Below, in pieces: positions 53,341 to 61,755 of a stretch of DNA of 64,000 bases (the stretch's first letter is position 1; the number at the start of each line of letters is the position of its first letter). Position numbers and translations under genes: made by a program. The notes under the pieces are model-generated. The model saw only the letters and a list, made by a program, of their open reading frames with translations. It ran no database searches and was not told the origin of the DNA. Source of the stretch: Coriobacteriaceae bacterium (lineage in GTDB: Bacteria; Actinomycetota; Coriobacteriia; Coriobacteriales; Coriobacteriaceae); assembly GCA_902399975.1 (NCBI GenBank), contig CABOHA010000001.1, forward strand, positions 583,397 to 647,396, written 5' to 3'.

Positions 53341-53916
53341 ATGAAGCCGTTGTTGTTGCACGCTTGCTGTGCGCCGTGCTCGCTTGAGCCGGTTCGCCTG
53401 CTGCGTGAGGAGGGGTTTGAGCCCACGATTTGCTGGACCAACCCCAATATTCAACCGCGCGATGAATGGCAGCGCCGCTTGGACGAGCTGCGTCGGTGGT
53501 GTGCCGATGGCGACATCGAGCTCATCGAGGCAGGGGAGGACCGCGATCGCTGGGAGACCGGCGTGGCACCGCTGGGTGCCGATCGGCCTCGTCGCTGTCG
53601 CGCGTGCTATGCCCTGCGCTTGGCCGAGGCATGCCGCGTGGCCCAGGAGCGCGGGTTTGAGTTTGTGGGCACGACGCTCGCCGTCTCGCCGTACCAGCTG
53701 TTCGATACCTGCAATGACGTGCTTGAGCGCTTGGCGGCGGCACATGGGCTCACCCCGGTGATTCGCGATTTTCGCCCGTATTACCCCGAGGCGACACGCC
53801 GTTCGCGCGAGCTTGGCATGTATCGGCAGAACTACTGTGGTTGCCGCTTCTCGGCCGTCGAGGCGGCCATGGACCGCGCCCGTATCCGCGACGAGCGCAA
53901 AGCCGCCAAAAAGTAG
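53341..53916 (+). CDS. queH: epoxyqueuosine reductase QueH
   Basis: 191-residue DUF208 enzyme that reduces epoxyqueuosine to queuosine in tRNA. Cys motifs HACCAPCSLEP near the start, RRCRACYALR near 85 and NYCGCRFS near the end supply the Fe-S and redox sites. ATG 53341 has GGGGAGGAGA upstream. It is the non-cobalamin enzyme, in contrast to QueG. It is followed by queA at 53981. Confidence 0.92.
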   Translation: MKPLLLHACCAPCSLEPVRLLREEGFEPTICWTNPNIQPRDEWQRRLDELRRWCADGDIELIEAGEDRDRWETGVAPLGADRPRRCRACYALRLAEACRVAQERGFEFVGTTLAVSPYQLFDTCNDVLERLAAAHGLTPVIRDFRPYYPEATRRSRELGMYRQNYCGCRFSAVEAAMDRARIRDERKAAKK

Positions 53917-53980
53917 TTCACTTGGGACGTCAGCCTGCTAGGATGTAGAGCGGACTTTAGCTATATAAGGAGAATCCGAC

Positions 53981-55198
53981 GTGTCTATGCGTACCGATGA
54001 TTTTGACTATAACCTGCCCGAAGAGCTCATCGCCCAGGCGCCTGCCGAGCCGCGCGACTCCTGCCGCCTGCTGGTGGTTGATCGCAAAGGCTCCCAGGCG
54101 GGAACGCCGCTAGAACATGGCGGCACCGTCGAGCACCGCATCTTCCGTGACATCATCGACTATATCGAGCCGGGCGACGTGCTCGTCATCAACCAGACGC
54201 GCGTGATGCCGGCTCGCCTGATTGGCCGCAAGACGGGCTCGGGCGGCGTGGTCGAGACGCTGCTGCTCAAGCGCCGCGAGGATGTTGACCCGCTGGGTCA
54301 CGTCTGGGAGTGCCTGGTCAAGCCGGGCAAGCGCCTGAAGCCCGGTGCTCAGATTGAGTATCGCGCCGGCGGCGCCCATGCGCCCGAGGGGGCTCCCGTG
54401 GTGCTGACGGCCGAGGTCGTCGACTTTGTCACCGATAGCCGCGGTGGCCGTCTGGTGCGCTTTGAGCCGGCCGGTTGCAATGCCGCCGGCGACCCGCGCA
54501 CGCTCGACGAGGCCATCCATGCTGCCGGCCACGTGCCGCTGCCGCCTTACATTACCGATTACGAGGGCGATCCCGAGAAGTACCAGACCGTCTACGCCAT
54601 GAAGGAGGAGCACTCGGCTGCCGCTCCTACGGCGGGTCTGCACTTTACCCCCGAGCTCATGGCCGCTATCGAGGCCAAGGGCGCGAAGTTTGCCGCCGTC
54701 GAGCTCGAGGTGGGTATTGATACCTTCCGTCTGGTGGAGGAGGACGACCCCACGCAGCACGTCATGCACACCGAGCGCTACCACGTGTCACAGGAGGTTG
54801 TCGACGCCGTGCATAAGGCGAAGGCCGAGGGGCACCGCGTGATCGCCGTCGGCACCACCGCAGTACGCTCGCTCGAGAGCGCCTTTGACGCTGAGGCACC
54901 GGTGTCTGATCCGGCCGTGACGGCGCGCTATTTTGAGGGCCGCGAGGATGGGGCCGACACGCTCGGCCGCGGCGACATCGTGGTGCGCGAGAACGCGACG
55001 ACGCAGCTCTACCTCATGCCCGGCTCGACCTATCACGTGGTCGACGCGCTGATCACGAACTTCCACGTGCCGCGCTCCACGCTCATGATGCTCGTGAGCG
55101 CACTTGCCACCCGCGACCAGATCATGGATGCCTATGCCGCCGCCATCGAGGAGCGCTACCGTTTCTTCAGCTTTGGCGACGCCATGCTCATTTTGTAG
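53981..55198 (+). CDS. queA: tRNA preQ1(34) S-adenosylmethionine ribosyltransferase-isomerase
   Basis: 405 residues, somewhat longer than the usual about 345, with extra segments around 150-190. The family motifs FDYNLPEELIAQAP, DVLVINQTRVMPARL, AAPTAGLHFTPEL and NFHVPRSTLMMLVSA are plain. It makes epoxyqueuosine from preQ1-tRNA and SAM. GTG 53981 is preferred because AAGGAG lies eight bases upstream. Directly after queH; tgt lies 3.6 kb on. Confidence 0.95.
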   Translation: MSMRTDDFDYNLPEELIAQAPAEPRDSCRLLVVDRKGSQAGTPLEHGGTVEHRIFRDIIDYIEPGDVLVINQTRVMPARLIGRKTGSGGVVETLLLKRREDVDPLGHVWECLVKPGKRLKPGAQIEYRAGGAHAPEGAPVVLTAEVVDFVTDSRGGRLVRFEPAGCNAAGDPRTLDEAIHAAGHVPLPPYITDYEGDPEKYQTVYAMKEEHSAAAPTAGLHFTPELMAAIEAKGAKFAAVELEVGIDTFRLVEEDDPTQHVMHTERYHVSQEVVDAVHKAKAEGHRVIAVGTTAVRSLESAFDAEAPVSDPAVTARYFEGREDGADTLGRGDIVVRENATTQLYLMPGSTYHVVDALITNFHVPRSTLMMLVSALATRDQIMDAYAAAIEERYRFFSFGDAMLIL

Positions 55199-55344
55199 GT
55201 TACGGCGTTTTACAAACGCCGTAACCGGCCGACGCTGCAAACCCCCCTAAGCGGCAATCTGACGTTCAATCGTCGGGCATGACCAGAAGGTCAATGCCCT
55301 CCTCTTTCACGTCACCTTGCTCGCTTAGGGGCGTTTTCGCTGAC
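55198..55344 (+). repeat. structured intergenic element, copy B
   Basis: Its first hairpin (GTTACGGCGTTT with AAACGCCGTAAC, 55199-55225) begins at the queA stop codon. The long helix pairs AAAC.CCCCTAAGCG with CGCTTAGGGG.GTTT, the inner helix TGACGT with ACGTCA, and the apex GGGCATGACC-AGAA-GGTCAATGCCC has one bulge. Conserved loops as in copies A and C. Confidence 0.78.
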
Positions 55345-55370
55345 TTCGCCAAAGCATCGGCAGGTACTCA

Positions 55371-55530
55371 TTGGGGACGTACTTAAATGAGTGCCTGCAG
55401 AATGAGAGTGGATAATCTCCCGTTTTTGGCCTGCTTGGGGGCTCAAAGTGGGAGATTATCCACTCTCGTCATTGGGCTAGTCGTTGGGGACGTTCTTGTT
55501 TGACTAGTCGTTTAAGAACGTCCCCAATGA
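55371..55530. repeat. REP-like hairpins after copy B
   Basis: TTGGGGACGTACTTAAATGA leads to an 18-bp perfect inverted repeat (55404-55421 with 55450-55467, core GTGGATAATCTCCC). A second one follows, TTGGGGACGTTCTT (55484-55497) with AAGAACGTCCCCAA (55514-55527). The same first block recurs at 58588. These fill most of the 332-bp gap between queA and the coiled-coil gene. Confidence 0.7.
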
Positions 55531-57294
55531 CTACTTGCTTGCGAACAGCCAGGCTAGGATGATCGCCAGGATTGCGGCGACGATGCAGACGATGGCGCCG
55601 GTGAATTTGATGCGTGAGTCGCGGGTACGTTCGCGCACCGCGTCCTCGGTGGCCTCGAGCTGGGCGACTTCTCGCTCGGTCTCGGCGTGTTCGGCTTTGT
55701 CTCGGGCCAAGGATCCTGCAAGCGACTCAGTGATCTCTGGGTGGTCGTGCACTTCGGTCGCCTGTTCGATGATCGACTGCGCATGTGCGGCATCTGCTTG
55801 GGCGTTGGCGATGCTCTGCTCCTGGTCGCGGCGTGCCTTGTCCTCGGCAGTGATCTTCTCGCGCAGTTCGCGCTGACGAGTCGCGGCGGCTGTCTTCGCC
55901 GTCTGCAGCTCGTCGCGCGCGGCATCGGCTTCGGTCGTCACGGCTTGGTGCGCGCGTTTTGCGTCGGCGATAGGGGCTTGAGCCTGCTCGACGGCCTGCT
56001 CGGCTGCGGCAAGCGAGTGCTCAAGGTCGGCGGTGATGCGCGGGACATCTTCTTCGGCTTTACGCAGGGCATCTGCCGTGTCGGAAATCTGCATCGAGAG
56101 CTCGCTGGTGCGCACCGTATAGTTGGCGGGATTTGCCGAGGGATTGCGTTGCAGCTCGGCATACTCATGGCGCAGCGTCTCGAGCTGGGCGCGCGTGGCG
56201 TCGACGGTTTGTTGTGCGGCCGCAATGCCGGCGTCTCGCTCGGCCTTCACCTTGTCGCGGATGCGCTTGGAATCCTCAAGACGTCGAACGAGGCGGTTGC
56301 CGGTCTCGCGAGAGCTCGCCTCGCGGGCCTCCACGGCGTCGAGCGCGGCCTTCAGGCGGAGCTCAGTCGCGTCATCCTCTGTCTTCATTTGTTCGAGCTG
56401 ACCCTTGAGCTCTGTCGCTTTGGAGGCGTGGGCATCACGATCAATCTCGGCGGCCGCTGCAGTCTTTTGGGCCGTGGCAATCGCCTGGCACTGGTCGGCG
56501 ACGATCTGGTCGTAGCGGCCTGCGATATCCTGGCGCGTCTCGAGTTCCTCGGCCTGATCGGCAATGCGCTGCTCAAGTTCGGCCAGGTGGGCGCGGGCAT
56601 CGGCAAGTGCCTTTTTCGCGGCGTTCATCTCGCGCATGGCCGAGGCACCCTGGGCGATAAAGGTGCCCACGGCGTTCGCAGTGTTCGAGACAGCGGTCCC
56701 CAGATCGCGGCTCGCGGCGGAGGAGTGCGGGGCGGTCGGGCGAGCGGTGTCGGCAGCGTCCGCATCGGCAGTCTGCGGCACGGCGATATTGCCGGTACCG
56801 CCTTCGATCACAGAAAAGCCTGCTGCGTGCGGGTCGACCGCATCGGTGCCAATCGTGGGATGCTCGAGCTGCAGAAACGAGGGCATGGTGCTGCCCTGGT
56901 CGGCAACCGGAGTCTCGCCGGGTACGAAGGTCGAGGCTGCCTCGGCGGCCTCCTCTTCCTCGGCGTCAACGTCAGCGTCGGCCACGGCGTCTTTCATCGC
57001 TTTGACGGCATCCATCATGGAGTCCATGACGGCGTCGAGCTCTTCTTCCGAAGAAACCTCGATAGGGCCCGCAGCTTGCGGAGCAGCATCCTGTACGGGG
57101 CGGTCGTCCTGAGCGGGCGCATCGTCGTTTTGCTCGTCTGCATCTTCGGCGCCAGGGGTTTCCGCCGTAGCGCTTTCGTCCAAGAATGGGCCGTCGAGGT
57201 CAATATCATCGCAGGTCACAGCGTCGGCATCTGCAGTGACGTCTGCGGAATCATCAATATGCTGTTGAGTCTGGGGGTCCAGCTCGTCTGTCAT
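55531..57294 (-). CDS. coiled-coil membrane-anchored protein
   Basis: 587 residues. An acidic Asp/Glu/Ala-rich N-terminal 190 residues leads into a long coiled coil (about 210-550, Ala/Glu/Arg heptads), then a C-terminal span AIVCIVAAILAIILAWLF. There is no enzyme motif. Start 57294 has GAGGAG nine bases upstream; the open frame before it is not coding. The topology, with most of the protein on one side of the membrane and a tail anchor, suggests a structural role. Confidence 0.7.
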   Translation of the reverse strand: MTDELDPQTQQHIDDSADVTADADAVTCDDIDLDGPFLDESATAETPGAEDADEQNDDAPAQDDRPVQDAAPQAAGPIEVSSEEELDAVMDSMMDAVKAMKDAVADADVDAEEEEAAEAASTFVPGETPVADQGSTMPSFLQLEHPTIGTDAVDPHAAGFSVIEGGTGNIAVPQTADADAADTARPTAPHSSAASRDLGTAVSNTANAVGTFIAQGASAMREMNAAKKALADARAHLAELEQRIADQAEELETRQDIAGRYDQIVADQCQAIATAQKTAAAAEIDRDAHASKATELKGQLEQMKTEDDATELRLKAALDAVEAREASSRETGNRLVRRLEDSKRIRDKVKAERDAGIAAAQQTVDATRAQLETLRHEYAELQRNPSANPANYTVRTSELSMQISDTADALRKAEEDVPRITADLEHSLAAAEQAVEQAQAPIADAKRAHQAVTTEADAARDELQTAKTAAATRQRELREKITAEDKARRDQEQSIANAQADAAHAQSIIEQATEVHDHPEITESLAGSLARDKAEHAETEREVAQLEATEDAVRERTRDSRIKFTGAIVCIVAAILAIILAWLFASK

Positions 57295-57588
57295 AGGCAT
57301 GTGCTCCTCATCGTTGTTTGTCACCCTATGATAAAGTCTCGCGCCGACATCCCGCGCGCTGCAGCAAAGTTTCAAAACGTGTTCGATGGCTCGCGTCGAT
57401 AGCAAAAACTCGGCCACTTTATCCAGTTTGTACTTGACATTCCCTTCGCCGAAAGACGTTGCGCCGTTCGCCTGCCATGGGCTTTATTTTTCACTTGAAC
57501 CCGCTAAAGTTGCATTTCAGCTTTTGGCGCGTGAAGTTGGATGCGCGCAGTCGACGGGCAGGCCCGTCGCGATTTGAAAGGACTTTAT

Positions 57589-58389
57589 ATGGGACTTTTC
57601 ACTGGTAAGACCGTGATCGTCACCGGCGGCGGCAAGGCCACGCTCAAGGACGGCTCCGCTGGCTCCATCGGCTACGGTATCGATATCGCTTTTGCCAAGG
57701 AGGGCGCAAACCTCGTCATTACCGGCCGCAACGTTGCCAAGCTCGAGGCTGCCAAGGAATCCCTCGAGGCCGAGTACGGCGTCAAGGTTCTGCCTGTTCA
57801 GGCCGATGTCTCGGCTGGTCAGGACAACGAGGCCGTCGTCCAGAACGTCATCGACAAGGCCATTGAGGAGTTCGGCCGCATCGACGCCGTCGTCAACAAT
57901 GCTCAGGCCAGCGCTTCGGGCGTGACGATCGCCGATCACACCATGGACCAGTTCAACCTCGCCATTTACTCCGGTCTGTATGCCACCTACCTGTACATGC
58001 AGAAGGCCTACCCGCACCTGAAGGAGACCAAGGGCTCCGTGGTCAACTTTGCTTCGGGCGCCGGCCTGTTTGGCAACTATGGTCAGTGCAGCTATGCCGC
58101 CGCCAAGGAGGGCATCCGTGGTCTGACTCGCGTTGCCGCCAACGAGTGGGGCAAGGACGGCATCAACGTCAATATCGTTTGCCCGCTTGCTTGGACCGCC
58201 GCGCTCGAGAACTTCCAGGATGCCTATCCCGAGGCGTTCAAGGCCAACGTCCACATGCCGCCGGCGGGTCACTACGGCGACGTCGAGAAGGAAATCGGCC
58301 GCGTCGTCGTTCAGCTCTGCGGTCCCGACTTTAAGTATATGAACGGCGAGACCGTCACCCTCGAGGGTGGCATGGGCCAGCGTCCTTAG
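57589..58389 (+). CDS. short-chain dehydrogenase/reductase
   Basis: 266-residue classical SDR. A cofactor loop VTGGGKATLKDGSAGSIGYG with an insert of about eight residues is followed by NNAQASASG in place of NNAG. The catalytic YAAAKEG (Tyr-x3-Lys) is present with a Ser/Tyr region before it, and PLAWTAALENF follows. ATG 57589 follows AAAGGAC. It is related in pattern to bile-acid or steroid hydroxyl dehydrogenases of gut bacteria and to FabG; the substrate is not decided by sequence. Confidence 0.82.
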   Translation: MGLFTGKTVIVTGGGKATLKDGSAGSIGYGIDIAFAKEGANLVITGRNVAKLEAAKESLEAEYGVKVLPVQADVSAGQDNEAVVQNVIDKAIEEFGRIDAVVNNAQASASGVTIADHTMDQFNLAIYSGLYATYLYMQKAYPHLKETKGSVVNFASGAGLFGNYGQCSYAAAKEGIRGLTRVAANEWGKDGINVNIVCPLAWTAALENFQDAYPEAFKANVHMPPAGHYGDVEKEIGRVVVQLCGPDFKYMNGETVTLEGGMGQRP

Positions 58390-58390
58390 G

Positions 58391-58538
58391 GGTTCCGCCG
58401 TTCTACCGAACGGCGGACCGGCCGACGCTGCGCGGGCCGCATTTGGACAATCTGCCGTTCAATTTCAAGGGCGCGACCAGAAGGTCAGCGCCCTTTCATT
58501 TCACGGCACCTTGTCTCAAATGCGACCCGCTCGCTGAC
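58391..58538 (+). repeat. structured intergenic element, copy C
   Basis: Starts 1 base after the SDR stop. First hairpin 58391-58418 (GGTTCCGCCGTTC with GAACGGCGGACC, one bulge). Long helix GCGGG.GCATTTG with CAAATGC.CCCGC, inner helix TGCCGT with ACGGCA, apex GGGCGCGACC-AGAA-GGTCAGCGCCC. Confidence 0.78.
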
Positions 58539-58587
58539 GTTGCCAAAATATCGGCGTTGCCGTGGCTGGTAAATAGCTCCACTCATC

Positions 58588-58690
58588 GGGGACGTACTTA
58601 AATGAGTGCCCGCAGAATGAAAGTGGATAATCTCCCGTTTTTGGGCTGTGCTTTGGGCAAAAGTGGGAGATTATCCACGCTCATCCGGTA
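58588..58690. repeat. REP-like hairpin after copy C
   Basis: Close to the 55371 block: CGGGGACGTACTTAAATGAG, then a 14-bp inverted repeat GTGGATAATCTCCC (58623-58636) with its complement (58665-58678). With copy C it fills most of the 436-bp gap before tgt, so nothing else is supported there. Confidence 0.7.
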
Positions 58691-58825
58691 AGCGTCCAAA
58701 AATCCACGCTCATTTGCCGTGTCCCTGCCGTATCCTCCTCGCACCAGTTTCTGTCGAGTCGGTGCTTCTTGCGGGTTGCCCGTATAATGGTTTGCGTATG
58801 AACCGCAACCAAGGAGTTCCAGTTT

Positions 58826-59965
58826 ATGGACCAGAACCTTTTTAAATTCGACCTGATTGCCGAGGATCCGACGACGCACGCGCGCGCCGGCGTACTGCAC
58901 ACCCCGCACGGCGACATCGAGACGCCGATCTTTATGCCCGTGGGCACCAAGGCAAACGTCAAGGGCATTCCTACCGAGACTGTCAAGAAGCTCGGCGCCC
59001 AGATCGTGCTCGCCAATACCTATCATCTGTCCATGCGTCCCGGCGAGGATACCATCGCCGAGCTGGGCGGCCTGCACAAGTTCATGAACTGGCACGGCCC
59101 CATCCTCACCGACTCGGGCGGTTTCCAGGTCTTCAGCCACAACGATGCCGTCAAGCTCACCGATGAGGGCGTGCGCTTTATCGTCAACGATTACGACGGC
59201 CGCCACGTGTTTTGGACGCCCGAGGACAACATGGAAATCGCCATGAAACTCGGCTCCGATATCTGCATGCAGCTCGACCAGTGCCCGGGCTATCCCGCCA
59301 CGCGCGCCTACGTTGAGCGCGCCGTTGAGCTGTCGAGCATGTGGGCCGAGCGCTGCTATAAGGCGCATACCCGCGATGACCAGGCGCTCTTTGGCATCGT
59401 TCAGGGCGGCATGCACCTGGATCTGCGCCTGCGTTCGCTGCGCCATCTGGAGGAGTGCGGCGACTTCCCGGGCTATGGTATCGGTGGCTATTCGGTGGGC
59501 GAGGATCACGAGACCATGTTCGAGACCCTGGCGCCGCTCGTGAGCGAGTACATGCCCAAGCATAAGCCGCGCTACCTGATGGGTGTCGGCAACCCCACCA
59601 CGCTCGTACGCGGCGTGGGCGTGGGCATCGACATGTTCGACTGTGTGCTGCCGACGCGCACCGGCCGCATGGGTACGGCGTTCTCCAGTGAAGGTCGCCT
59701 TAACTTCCGCAACGCGCGCTTTGCGCACGACGACGGCCCCATCGACCCCACCTGCACCTGCCCGGTGTGCACGGGCGGCTACAGCCGCGCGCTCATCCGT
59801 CACATGGTCACGCAGAAGGAGATGCTCGGCGGTATTCTGCTGTCGATGCACAACATCTACTACCTGCTCAACCTTATGCAGCGCGCCCGCCAGGCCATTA
59901 TCGAGGGCCGCTACGGAGCGTTTGTGAGTGACTGGATGAACAGCCCTGCGGCGGTGGACTACTAA
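58826..59965 (+). CDS. tgt: tRNA-guanine transglycosylase
   Basis: 379 residues. It swaps G34 for preQ1 in tRNA(His/Asp/Asn/Tyr). Catalytic DSGGFQVF near residue 94, nucleophile region FDCVLPTRTGR near 272, zinc ligands CTCPVCTGGYSRALIRH near 310. Length is normal. AAGGAGTTCC lies upstream of the ATG. Together with queA and queH it forms the tRNA part of the queuosine path; preQ1 synthesis genes are not in the window. Confidence 0.96.
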   Translation: MDQNLFKFDLIAEDPTTHARAGVLHTPHGDIETPIFMPVGTKANVKGIPTETVKKLGAQIVLANTYHLSMRPGEDTIAELGGLHKFMNWHGPILTDSGGFQVFSHNDAVKLTDEGVRFIVNDYDGRHVFWTPEDNMEIAMKLGSDICMQLDQCPGYPATRAYVERAVELSSMWAERCYKAHTRDDQALFGIVQGGMHLDLRLRSLRHLEECGDFPGYGIGGYSVGEDHETMFETLAPLVSEYMPKHKPRYLMGVGNPTTLVRGVGVGIDMFDCVLPTRTGRMGTAFSSEGRLNFRNARFAHDDGPIDPTCTCPVCTGGYSRALIRHMVTQKEMLGGILLSMHNIYYLLNLMQRARQAIIEGRYGAFVSDWMNSPAAVDY

Positions 59966-60179
59966 GAGCGGCGCGGGCGCTTGCAAAGCGCGGGCAACGG
60001 CAAGGGACGAGCGCCGGCCGGTCATCACGTTCGCTAACACCGTCTGCGCGACCGATGACCGATAGCTTGCAAGCACTTGATGCATCGTGGGTACCATACC
60101 GAATAGTTGATGTTCGGGCGGGTGTTTGGCGCATGGCGTCGACCTCGCCCGTTTTTCTTTTTCTCGATAGGAGTAACCC

Positions 60180-60938
60180 ATGATTAAGAATGAGAACGTC
60201 GAGGGCGAGCCTGCCTACGACGAGACGTACCGCCGCGGCCCCGTGGTCATGCGCGGCCCCATGATTCCTAAGGACAACACCTACGCCAACCTGCTGGCGC
60301 CCGAGGACTCGACCGACTGGCTGCATACCGACCCGTGGCGCGTGCTGCGCATTCAGGCAGAGTTTGTCGATGGTTTTGGCGCGCTTGCCGAGCTTGGTCC
60401 TGCAGTGACCATCTTCGGCAGCGCCCGCACGCCCAAGACCGATCCGCTCTACAAGGCGGCGCGCACGGTCGGCCGCAAGATCGCGCAACGTGGCGTGGCG
60501 GTCATCACCGGTGGCGGCCCCGGCATCATGGAAGCGGCCAACAGGGGAGCGGCGAGTGTCAATGGCAAGTCGGTCGGCTTGGGTATCGAGCTGCCGCACG
60601 AGCACGGGCTCAACAAATATGTGAACCTCGGTATGGACTTCCGTTACTTCTTTGTGCGCAAGACTATGTTCGTCAAATACAGCTCCGGCGCTATTGTGTT
60701 TCCCGGCGGGTTTGGCACGCTCGACGAGATGTTCGAGGTGCTCACGCTGGTGCAGACGCACAAGGTAAAGCGCATGCCGCTCGTACTGGTGGGCACCGAG
60801 TACTGGCAGGGTCTGTTCGACTGGCTCAACGGCCCGGTGATGGACGCCGGTATGATTAGCCCGCTCGATCCCGAGCTCGTGCACATCACCGACGACCTCA
60901 ACGAAGCCGTCGACATTGCCCTGAGCGGGCTGATGTAG
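60180..60938 (+). CDS. LOG family (TIGR00730-like) nucleosidase
   Basis: 252 residues with a Rossmann-like fold. GGGPGIMEAANRGA near residue 118 and PGGFGTLDEMFE near 177 are the two LOG motifs that mark phosphoribohydrolases acting on nucleoside monophosphates. It has an N-terminal extension of about 60 residues, TYRRGPVVMRGPM and so on. AGGAGTAACCC precedes the ATG. Confidence 0.87.
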   Translation: MIKNENVEGEPAYDETYRRGPVVMRGPMIPKDNTYANLLAPEDSTDWLHTDPWRVLRIQAEFVDGFGALAELGPAVTIFGSARTPKTDPLYKAARTVGRKIAQRGVAVITGGGPGIMEAANRGAASVNGKSVGLGIELPHEHGLNKYVNLGMDFRYFFVRKTMFVKYSSGAIVFPGGFGTLDEMFEVLTLVQTHKVKRMPLVLVGTEYWQGLFDWLNGPVMDAGMISPLDPELVHITDDLNEAVDIALSGLM

Positions 60939-60968
60939 ATCAATCGTGCCCACGCGACATGAATACGC

Positions 60969-61004
60969 ATGGCAATCTGATGTTATCTAACATCAGATTG
61001 CCAT
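60969..61004. promoter_or_regulatory. perfect palindrome upstream of relBE
   Basis: 17-base arms around TC; the arm is ATGGCAATCTGATGTTA. It overlaps the likely -35 region of a promoter with -10 TATACT (61015-61020). Probably the RelB/RelBE operator; it could also end the LOG transcript. Confidence 0.7.
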
Positions 61005-61051
61005 TTATATTGGGTATACTGGTGTAAAAGACGAGGGCGAGGAGGTCGCAA

Positions 61052-61351
61052 ATGTCTACAGCAACAGTTAAGCCTACGACGGTTCGAATCGAAGAGGGGC
61101 TCAAGGAGCAGGCGACTGAGTTCTTGGATTCGGTCGGCCTCAGCCTCAATTCCTATCTCAATCTTGCCGTTCGGCAGCTGGTAAATCAGCGAAAGATTCC
61201 TTTTGAGATTGTAGGAAGGGCGGAGGTGCCCAACGAGGTGACGAGGCGCGCCATGGTGATCGCCGAGGCTCATGAGCTGGGGATTTTGCCGGACGATAGC
61301 CTGTCATTCAATAACGCTGATGAGCTTATGTCATTCCTCGATGAGGAATAG
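61052..61351 (+). CDS. relB: RelB/DinJ family antitoxin
   Basis: 99 residues. The ribbon-helix-helix N-terminus TTVRIEEGLKEQATEFLDS and SLNSYLNLAVRQLVNQRKIPF is typical of RelB/DinJ. The acidic C-terminus binds the toxin. The stop is followed 2 bases later by the toxin gene. GCGAGGAGG lies upstream. Confidence 0.88.
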   Translation: MSTATVKPTTVRIEEGLKEQATEFLDSVGLSLNSYLNLAVRQLVNQRKIPFEIVGRAEVPNEVTRRAMVIAEAHELGILPDDSLSFNNADELMSFLDEE

Positions 61352-61353
61352 CG

Positions 61354-61662
61354 ATGTTCGAGATTAAAGTCGAGGCTCAATTTAAGGTGGACTACAAACG
61401 AACGATGCGCATGCATCCGCAGCTAAAAAGTGAGTTTAAAGCGGCGGTTGCAGAGCTTGTGGCTCATGGGTCACTTCCGGCGGAGTATGGCGCCCACGAG
61501 CTCTCAAACCCGGGCGGAAACTACAACGGCCACATCGATTTCCACCTATCCGATGGCTTGGTCGATGTGGTCGTTCTTTATCTTCCCCATAAGACTAACC
61601 CAGTGATTAGGCTGGTGAGAATGGGCACTCATCAGGAACTGTTTCAGGGTCCGCTGGGCTGA
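61354..61662 (+). CDS. relE: RelE/YafQ family toxin
   Basis: 102-residue ribosome-dependent mRNA interferase. YafQ-like layout: FKVDYKRTMRMHPQL, ELVAHGSLPAEYGAHEL, HIDFHLSDGLVDVVVLY and IRLVRMGTHQELF near the end, with His residues at the active site. It is coupled to relB. Confidence 0.88.
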   Translation: MFEIKVEAQFKVDYKRTMRMHPQLKSEFKAAVAELVAHGSLPAEYGAHELSNPGGNYNGHIDFHLSDGLVDVVVLYLPHKTNPVIRLVRMGTHQELFQGPLG

Positions 61663-61677
61663 TCGCCGATTTCTAAG

Positions 61678-61740
61678 TTGCGGTGGAATAGGGATTGATT
61701 GGCGGCTAATAAGCCAAAAACAGTCCCTATTCCACCGCAA
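61678..61740. repeat. long inverted repeat between relE and degV2
   Basis: 17-bp perfect arms TTGCGGTGGAATAGGGA (61678-61694) and its complement (61724-61740), with an inner TTGGC/GCCAA. It could end both convergent genes or be a REP-like element. Confidence 0.7.
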
Positions 61741-61755
61741 GAGGTAAAGGTGCCC

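Noticed and set aside
59966-60179. tRNA or small RNA before the LOG gene
   Set aside because: Some inverted pieces (GGTCATC/GATGACC) exist but no tRNA arms or CCA end can be folded by eye.
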